A stretch of 64,000 bases of DNA from Flexivirga endophytica. GTDB taxonomy: Bacteria > Actinomycetota > Actinomycetes > Actinomycetales > Dermatophilaceae. Below, piece by piece: positions 58,943 through 64,000 of the stretch. Position numbers and translations under genes: made by a program. The stretch covers positions 868,001 through 932,000 of the forward strand of contig NZ_BMHI01000001.1 of NCBI RefSeq assembly GCF_014640635.1. The letters run 5' to 3'. The notes under the pieces are model-generated. The model ran no database searches. It was not told the origin of the DNA and saw only the letters and a program-made list of their open reading frames with translations. Positions within the stretch are counted from its first letter, which is position 1, and each line of letters begins with the position of its first letter.

Positions 58943-61405
58943 CTACTCGGCCGACGCGGCCGGGAACGAACCACCAACGGCCGCGATCTGACCGGCCGGC
59001 GGCACGCCGCTGCCGTCCCGCTTGCCGTCTGCAGCAGGCAACTCGACGGCGGCACCGGTCGGGCTGGCGGCGCGAGCCGGCGCGGTGCCGGCCCAGGCGA
59101 TGACCAGCTCGTCCTCGCCACGCACGAACCGCTGGCAGCGGACACCTCCGGTCGCGCGCCCCTTGGTCGGGTATTCGTCATACGGCGTGACCTTGACCGA
59201 CTTGGGCCCGGTGCCAGGCAGTGCGTCGGCGGAGCCGGCACCGGTCACGACGACCGCAGGCGCCGAGGTGTCGACGCTGCCGAACCACAGGGCACGCGCT
59301 CCCGCTCCGAGCTTGACGCCCGCCATACCGCCACCAGAACGGCCTTGTGGCCGAACAAGACTCGCGGCATAGCGCAGCAGGTGAGCATCTGACGTGATGA
59401 AGGTGAGATCCTCCTCGCCGGTGACGACATCGACCGCGCCGACGACCTTGTCGCTGTCCTTGAGCGAGATCACCTCGAAGGAGTCCTTGCCCGGGTAGTC
59501 CGGATTGACGCGCTTGACGACGCCGCGCTCGGTGCCGATCGCCAGACCCTTCGACTCGGGAGACAGGGACGCGAGTGCCAGGGGCTGCTCACCCTTGCCG
59601 AGGTCGATGTATGCCGCCAGTGGCGCTCCGCCGGCCAGGACCGGCGCATCGTTGGTCGGGGGCAGCGTGGGCAGGTCGATCGCGTTGAGGCGCACCATCC
59701 GACCGCCCGAGGTCACCACCCCGAAGTCGCCACGGGCGCTGGTGCGCACCCGGGAGGTGACCAGGTCGTGCTTGCGGCGCGCACCGTCGCTGGACAGCGG
59801 GGTGTCGTCGGTCGTGCGCGCGAGAAGTCCGGAGGACGAAAGCAGCACCCAGCACGGGTCGTCCGACACCTCGAGCGGTGCGGCGGTTGCAGCCGTCTTG
59901 ATGCCGTTGCCCTCGAGTAGCACGGTGCGCCGCGGTGTCCCGTGCGTCTTGACCACATCGGCCAGCTCGTTGGACACCGTTTTGCGGAGCAGCTTCTCGT
60001 CGTCCAGGATCGCCTGCAGTGCGGCGATCTGCTCCCGCAGCTCGGTCTGTTCCTTCTCCAGCTCGATCCGGCTGAACTTCGTCAGTCGTCGCAGTCGCAG
60101 CTCGAGGATGTAGTCGGCCTGCACCTGGTCCAGGTCGAAGACCTGCATGAGCCGGGTCCGTGCAGTCTCGGCGTCGTCCGACGTGCGAATGACCTGGATG
60201 ACCTCGTCGATGTCGAGGATCGCGGTCAGCAGACCGTTGACCAGGTGCAGTCGGTCGGTCGCCTTCTTCAACCGGAAGGCGGTGCGACGGCGGACGACGT
60301 CGATGCGGAAGTCGACGTAGACGGTGAGCAGTTCCTTCAGCCCCAGCGTGCGCGGCTGGCCTTCGACCAGCGCCACGTTGTTGATGCCGAAGGATTCCTC
60401 CATCGGGGTGTGCTTGTAGAGCGCCTCCAGCACGGCCTCGGGGTTGAAACCGTTCTTCACGTCGATGACCAGCTTCATACCCTTCATGTCGGACAGGTCG
60501 TTGACGTCGGAGATGCCTTGCAGCTTCTTGGCCTGGACCAGGTCCTTCATCCGCTCGATGACCTTCTCCGCGCCGACCATGTAGGGCAGCTCGGTCACCA
60601 CGATGGATTTCCTTCGTGGCGTGAGGTTTTCGATGGTGCAGGTGGCGCGGGTGCGGAACGAACCGCGGCCGGTCAGGTAGGCGTCACGGATGCCGTCCAA
60701 ACCTACGATGCGTCCGCCGCACGGCAGGTCCGGACCCGGCACGAACTTCATCAGGTCGTCCAGTGAGGAGTCCGGGTGGTTGATCAGGTGACGTGCGGCC
60801 GCGACGACCTCGCCAAGGTTGTGCGGGGCCATGTTGGTCGCCATACCGACCGCGATGCCGCTGGCGCCGTTGACGAGCAGGTTGGGGAATGCAGCCGGCA
60901 GGACGTCGGGCTGCTGCTCGCTCTCGTCGTAGTTGGGGACGAAGTCGACGGTGTTCTCGTTCAGCGACCGGGTCAGCTCCAGCGCGGCACCGGCAAGTCG
61001 GACCTCGGTGTATCGGGAGGCGGCCGGGCCGTTGTCCAGGGAGCCGAAGTTGCCGTGGCCGTCGACAAGCGGCAGTCGCATCGTGAAGTCCTGCGCCTGG
61101 CGGACGATCGCGTCGTAGATCGCAGTGTCACCGTGCGGGTGGTATTTACCCATGACCTCGCCGACGACGCGGGAGGACTTCACATGGTTGCGCTCGGGGT
61201 AGAGCCGCATCTCGTCCATCGCGTAGAGGATGCGCCGCTGCACCGGCTTCAGGCCGTCGCGCGCGTCCGGGATGGCGCGGGAGTAGATGACCGAGTAGGC
61301 GTACTCGAGGTATGCCGACTGCATCTCATCGTCGACATCGATGTCGACGATGTTCTGCTGCGCATCGTCGATGTACTCGGTATCACTCGTCTTCTTGCGC
61401 GCCAT
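58943..61405 (-). CDS. parC: DNA topoisomerase IV / gyrase-type subunit A
   Basis: This is the DNA-breakage subunit of the type IIA topoisomerase, partner of ParE. The 820-residue protein has [27 protein letters not shown], the catalytic Tyr in [11 protein letters not shown] (about residue 130), and a C-terminal beta-propeller. No canonical GyrA box (QRRGGKG) is visible in the tail, which favours topoisomerase IV over gyrase. AAGGGC precedes the ATG. Confidence 0.93.
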   Translation of the reverse strand: MARKKTSDTEYIDDAQQNIVDIDVDDEMQSAYLEYAYSVIYSRAIPDARDGLKPVQRRILYAMDEMRLYPERNHVKSSRVVGEVMGKYHPHGDTAIYDAIVRQAQDFTMRLPLVDGHGNFGSLDNGPAASRYTEVRLAGAALELTRSLNENTVDFVPNYDESEQQPDVLPAAFPNLLVNGASGIAVGMATNMAPHNLGEVVAAARHLINHPDSSLDDLMKFVPGPDLPCGGRIVGLDGIRDAYLTGRGSFRTRATCTIENLTPRRKSIVVTELPYMVGAEKVIERMKDLVQAKKLQGISDVNDLSDMKGMKLVIDVKNGFNPEAVLEALYKHTPMEESFGINNVALVEGQPRTLGLKELLTVYVDFRIDVVRRRTAFRLKKATDRLHLVNGLLTAILDIDEVIQVIRTSDDAETARTRLMQVFDLDQVQADYILELRLRRLTKFSRIELEKEQTELREQIAALQAILDDEKLLRKTVSNELADVVKTHGTPRRTVLLEGNGIKTAATAAPLEVSDDPCWVLLSSSGLLARTTDDTPLSSDGARRKHDLVTSRVRTSARGDFGVVTSGGRMVRLNAIDLPTLPPTNDAPVLAGGAPLAAYIDLGKGEQPLALASLSPESKGLAIGTERGVVKRVNPDYPGKDSFEVISLKDSDKVVGAVDVVTGEEDLTFITSDAHLLRYAASLVRPQGRSGGGMAGVKLGAGARALWFGSVDTSAPAVVVTGAGSADALPGTGPKSVKVTPYDEYPTKGRATGGVRCQRFVRGEDELVIAWAGTAPARAASPTGAAVELPAADGKRDGSGVPPAGQIAAVGGSFPAASAE

Positions 61406-61480
61406 TGCTGCCCTTCGAATGTCCTGCTGATCGCTCTGTCGTAGCGCCGATCATCTTCTCTCACAGCGCGCGAAGCCGCG

Positions 61481-61497
61481 TCACCGACACTCGGTGA
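61481..61497 (-). terminator. Hairpin TCACCGA-CAC-TCGGTGA
   Basis: A perfect 7-bp stem with a 3-nt loop lies 42 bp beyond the lipoprotein gene stop and upstream of parC. It is a plausible terminator for the lipoprotein gene. Confidence 0.45.
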
Positions 61498-61538
61498 ACG
61501 CCGTCAGGGGACGAGGATCACCTCATCCGGGACAGGAA

Positions 61539-62099
61539 TCAGACCTTCGCAGGCCGCCAGCCGGCCGCGACCGCGTCGGACTCCGAGCAGAACCAACGCT
61601 CACCCTTGCCCAGCGAGATCTTGGTGACGTCGTAGTAGCGCTGGCCCGGGACGTGGTAGATCTTCTCGCCCGACGAGCTGATGTTGCCCTTGATGTTGCA
61701 GGCGCCCGTGGTCGTCGTCGCCTTCAGGGGGACGGGCGCCCGTGTGGTCGTATGACGCGGTGCCGGCTGCACCGCGACCGGGGGAGCGGTCGTGGTGGAA
61801 CGCGGTGCGCTGGTCGCACGCGGCGCGGCCGGAGGCTGAGCCGCCCGCCGCGACGTCGAGGTGGAAGTCGCGGTCGCCTTGGAGGTGGCGGCCGTTCTCG
61901 ATGCCGTGCGTGTCGCTGCCGGCCGGTGCGTCGACGTGGAACGCGCCGTGGGGGCCGTGACAACGGACGTCGACGTGACCGTCTGCACGACGGTCCGGGT
62001 CGGCGTCGTCACGGCGGCGTCCTGGCCCGCGTTGCACCCGGCAAGCGTCAGCGACGCGATCGTCAGAGTGCCGAGAAGGCCGAGATGTGCTGCTTTCAC
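61539..62099 (-). CDS. Lipoprotein with a C-terminal sunset-like domain
   Basis: This 186-residue protein has a short signal with lipobox LTLAGC, a long Thr/Ala/Arg/Ser-rich low-complexity linker, and a C-terminal domain with CNIKGNISSSGEKIYHVPGQRYYD and WFCSESDAVAAGW, the pattern found at the ends of many secreted nucleases and surface proteins. GTG at 62099 is preferred because TACGCT lies 6 nt upstream and the signal length is normal; ATG at 62138 would add 13 residues. Function is unknown. Confidence 0.75.
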   Translation of the reverse strand: MKAAHLGLLGTLTIASLTLAGCNAGQDAAVTTPTRTVVQTVTSTSVVTAPTARSTSTHRPAATRTASRTAATSKATATSTSTSRRAAQPPAAPRATSAPRSTTTAPPVAVQPAPRHTTTRAPVPLKATTTTGACNIKGNISSSGEKIYHVPGQRYYDVTKISLGKGERWFCSESDAVAAGWRPAKV

Positions 62100-62105
62100 C
62101 AGCGC

Positions 62106-62111
62106 AGCGTA
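62106..62111 (-). promoter_or_regulatory. -10 box (TACGCT) for the lipoprotein gene
   Basis: On the minus strand TACGCT is 6 nt before the GTG at 62099. Confidence 0.45.
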
Positions 62112-62165
62112 CGTGCCGAATCCCTTGAGGGAAGCCATTATTCGTAACTACGGCGGGGGTAACCT

Positions 62166-62981
62166 TCAGGCGTTCATCCGGTCTCGCCATACGATCCAGT
62201 CCTGCAGGTCGGCGAAGTCGTAGTCGGGCCCGCCGACGGGCACGGTGAACAGCCGCGCACCCAGGTCGTACAACGGCTTGCCGATCTCGTCGGCGACGGT
62301 CGGGGCGATGCCGTCGCGGCCACGACCGCCGACGCCCACGGAGATCTCGATTTCCTCCATCGGACGGCCGATGGCGTCGCAGTGCCCGCGCAGCACCTCG
62401 AGTTTGTGCGAGAGCACCTCGGCGTCGGCGAAGCTGTGCCAGATGTTCGCGTGCTGCGCCACCAGACGCAGCGTCTTCTTCTCGCCGCCACCACCGATCA
62501 GCATCGGCAGCCGGCCGACCGGTGTCGGGTTGAGAGCGGCCAGCCGCGACTCGATGCGGGGGAGTGCCGCAGCCAGGTCGTCGAGCCGCCGACCGGCGGT
62601 CTTGAAGTCGAATCCGTATTGCTCGTAGTCCTTCTCGAACCAGCCGGACCCGATGCCGAGGATGAGTCGGCCGCCGGAGATGTGGTCGACGGTGCGCGCC
62701 ATGTCAGCCAGCAGGTCGGGGTTGCGATAGCTGTTGCACGTCACCAGGGCGCCGAGCTGAATCCGCGATGTCTGCTCGGCCCAGGCCGCGAGCATCGTCC
62801 AGCACTCGAAGTGCTTGCCGTCCGGGTCGCCGTTCAGCGGATAGAAGTGGTCCCAGTTGAAAGCCACGTCGGCGCCGAGGTCCTCGGCACGACGCAGCGC
62901 GTCCCGGATCTGGTTGTAGGTCGCGTGCTGTGGCTGGATCTGAACGGCGATGCGCACCGGACGTGAAGTCATGTCGATCAT
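62166..62981 (-). CDS. LLM class F420-dependent oxidoreductase
   Basis: This 271-residue luciferase-like TIM-barrel protein has FNWDHFYPL, LGALVTCNSYRNPDLLA, LGIGSGWFEKDYEQYG and MLIGGGGEKKTLRLVAQHA, all usual for actinobacterial F420-dependent enzymes. The ATG at 62981 overlaps the nitroreductase stop (ATGA); a second ATG at 62972 is possible. The substrate is unknown. Confidence 0.88.
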   Translation of the reverse strand: MIDMTSRPVRIAVQIQPQHATYNQIRDALRRAEDLGADVAFNWDHFYPLNGDPDGKHFECWTMLAAWAEQTSRIQLGALVTCNSYRNPDLLADMARTVDHISGGRLILGIGSGWFEKDYEQYGFDFKTAGRRLDDLAAALPRIESRLAALNPTPVGRLPMLIGGGGEKKTLRLVAQHANIWHSFADAEVLSHKLEVLRGHCDAIGRPMEEIEISVGVGGRGRDGIAPTVADEIGKPLYDLGARLFTVPVGGPDYDFADLQDWIVWRDRMNA

Positions 62982-63595
62982 GCTAGGTCGGCCGTGGCAC
63001 CGAACCGGCCGAAGTGCGCGACCTCTCCGAAGTCGCGACGGCGCACCGCACGCGTGCTGCCGGACGGCCTCGACTCGGCCGGGTGACCGACCGCGACAAC
63101 GCCGACGATGCCCCGATCAGCAGGTATGCCGAACTCCTCGCGCACCGCGTCGAGGCGCTCCACCGGGACACCGAAGAAGAGCGCGCCGAGGTTCTCGTCG
63201 GCGGCACCGAGCAGCATCAGCATCGCCGCCATACCGGTGTCCACGTCCCAGTAGGGCACCGGCCAGTGTTCCTCGGACTGGTCTTTCCACGGTTTGTCGT
63301 CGCGGGCATAGCGGCGCAGGTAGGCGTTCTTGTCCGAGCAGCAGACGATCAGCACCGGCGCCGCGCTCACCCCGCGCAACCAGGCGTCGGGTATGCCGTC
63401 ATCGCTGGTCGCCGCCCAGAACGCGTCACGTTCGTCGCCGCGCAACACCAGGAAGTCCCAGCCCTGGCTGAACCCCGCGCTGGGTGCCCGCACCGCGAGC
63501 TCCAACAGCCGCAGCACGGTCTCCTCGGGCACGTCCCGGTCGGCGTCGAAACGGCGCACCATCCGGCGGCGCAGCACGGCATCTCGCAACTCCAT
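62978..63595 (-). CDS. Nitroreductase family protein
   Basis: This 205-residue FMN-dependent oxidoreductase-type protein has RRRMVRRFD near the N-terminus, RAPSAGFSQGWDFLVL, and a C-terminal VGVVAVGHPAESRPSG. The FMN-binding Arg/Ser residues of the family are present. It is coupled to the LLM oxidoreductase gene. Confidence 0.88.
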   Translation of the reverse strand: MELRDAVLRRRMVRRFDADRDVPEETVLRLLELAVRAPSAGFSQGWDFLVLRGDERDAFWAATSDDGIPDAWLRGVSAAPVLIVCCSDKNAYLRRYARDDKPWKDQSEEHWPVPYWDVDTGMAAMLMLLGAADENLGALFFGVPVERLDAVREEFGIPADRGIVGVVAVGHPAESRPSGSTRAVRRRDFGEVAHFGRFGATADLA

Positions 63596-63602
63596 GCCGG
63601 CC

Positions 63603-63608
63603 AGCCTA
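63603..63608 (-). promoter_or_regulatory. -10 box (TAGGCT) for the nitroreductase gene
   Basis: On the minus strand TAGGCT is 7 nt before the ATG at 63595. Confidence 0.5.
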
Positions 63609-63796
63609 GGTGCGGAGCGCGGTCGAGCGGGCGGGTTAGGCTTTCGGCTGGCCGGTGGTGATTCGAGGACCGGTCAACAACGCACATGTGGTGGGCAACC
63701 AACCGCGCAGGCCGGTGCGGCGTCCTCTCGGGTATGACGGCGACGATCATCGGGCAGCGCGCGACTGCCTGCGTCCCACGGGAAAGGTGGCGATGG

Positions 63797-64000
63797 GTGG
63801 CTTCGGGGGAAGCAGCCGTCGAGAGCGCCGTCCGCGAGGTGTATGACGCACACTTCGGGCGGCTCGTCGGCTGGACCACGCAGTTGATCGGCGACCGTGA
63901 CCTGGCCCACGACGTGGCCACGGATGCGTTCGTGAAGCTGTTGACGCACTGGCACTCGGTGCAGGATCCGCGCGCCTGGCTCTATACCGCTGCCGCCAAC
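63797..64000 (+). CDS. ECF-type sigma-70 factor, 3' end outside the window
   Basis: The visible 68 residues show sigma region 2: VYDAHFGRLVGWTTQLIGDRDLAHDVATDAFVKLL followed by DPRAWLYTAAAN, as in SigE-type ECF factors. GTG at 63797 has AAAGG upstream and is preferred; an in-frame ATG at 63734 would add an Arg-rich N-terminus. Region 4 and the C-terminus lie beyond the window. Confidence 0.85.
   Translation, partial: MASGEAAVESAVREVYDAHFGRLVGWTTQLIGDRDLAHDVATDAFVKLLTHWHSVQDPRAWLYTAAAN

Noticed and set aside
1-64000. tRNA, rRNA, riboswitch, prophage or insertion-sequence genes
   Set aside because: None was recognised by reading. A covariance-model search would be needed to exclude small structured RNAs.

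Overview
The window looks like a chromosomal segment of a high-GC actinobacterium. The evidence is: an actinobacterial ctaC-ctaD-ctaF / ctaE-qcrC-qcrA-qcrB respiratory block; a PASTA-domain kinase next to an Rv2175c-like gene and a class II DAHP synthase; DUF3040, SAV_6107-type HEPN and DUF7455 proteins; frequent GTG starts; and many apparently leaderless genes. Gene content and codon style fit Micrococcales, perhaps Dermacoccaceae, but that placement is an impression, not a computed result. No rRNA, tRNA, CRISPR array, transposase or prophage gene was recognised.

Layout. 1-9.5 kb: cytochrome c oxidase subunits II, I and IV on +, a lipoprotein hydrolase/PadR pair, a zincin, then ctaE-qcrCAB on -. 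9.7-13.5 kb: receiver-like protein, trpD, a lone RAM-domain protein, and a DnaQ/GIY-YIG nuclease preceded by two tandem 23-codon mini-ORFs. 13.6-15.2 kb: LysE exporter and divergent ArgP-type regulator. 15.2-23.8 kb: an actinobacterial run of a lipoprotein peptidase, SRPBCC, ArsA-like ATPase, small acidic protein, ROK glucokinase, phosphatase-fold protein, a/b hydrolase, PlsC and class II DAHP synthase. 23.8-34.7 kb: FUSC protein, PASTA kinase, LysM/SLT protein, Rv2175c-like protein, carotenoid genes (crtYc, crtYd against crtE-crtI-crtB) and metF. 34.8-40.5 kb: HEPN, DUF3040, DUF456, DUF7455, MFS and parE. 40.5-43.5 kb: zinc alcohol dehydrogenase, hydroxyacid-oxoacid transhydrogenase and MmcQ/YjbR. 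43.6-54.8 kb: purine catabolism (guanine deaminase, xdhC-xdhB-xdhA, 8-oxoguanine deaminase, a nucleobase permease fused to an OHCU-decarboxylase-like domain), then an HTH regulator, a thiamine-binding protein and an HhH-GPD repair protein. 54.9-64 kb: DinB, GNAT, sucrase/ferredoxin-like, DUF222-HNH, a hypothetical, parC, a lipoprotein, an LLM oxidoreductase, a nitroreductase and the start of an ECF sigma factor.

How the genes work together. The oxidase and bc genes build a terminal respiratory chain. The crt genes carry C20 prenyl diphosphate to a cyclised carotenoid. The purine genes should convert guanine, hypoxanthine/xanthine and 8-oxoguanine to urate; no uricase gene is present here. Two purine transcription units share a 15-bp palindrome, which suggests common control.

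Most unusual signals: (1) mini-ORFs resembling MSERS...DGI-RRRR that bridge neighbouring genes through ATGA overlaps and carry the next gene's ribosome binding site; (2) a permease-OHCU decarboxylase fusion whose expected catalytic His and Glu positions appear changed; (3) palindromic repeats carried in frame inside the PASTA kinase and inside XdhA; (4) at least 17 start codons with a TANNNT box 6-8 nt upstream, the layout of leaderless promoters.
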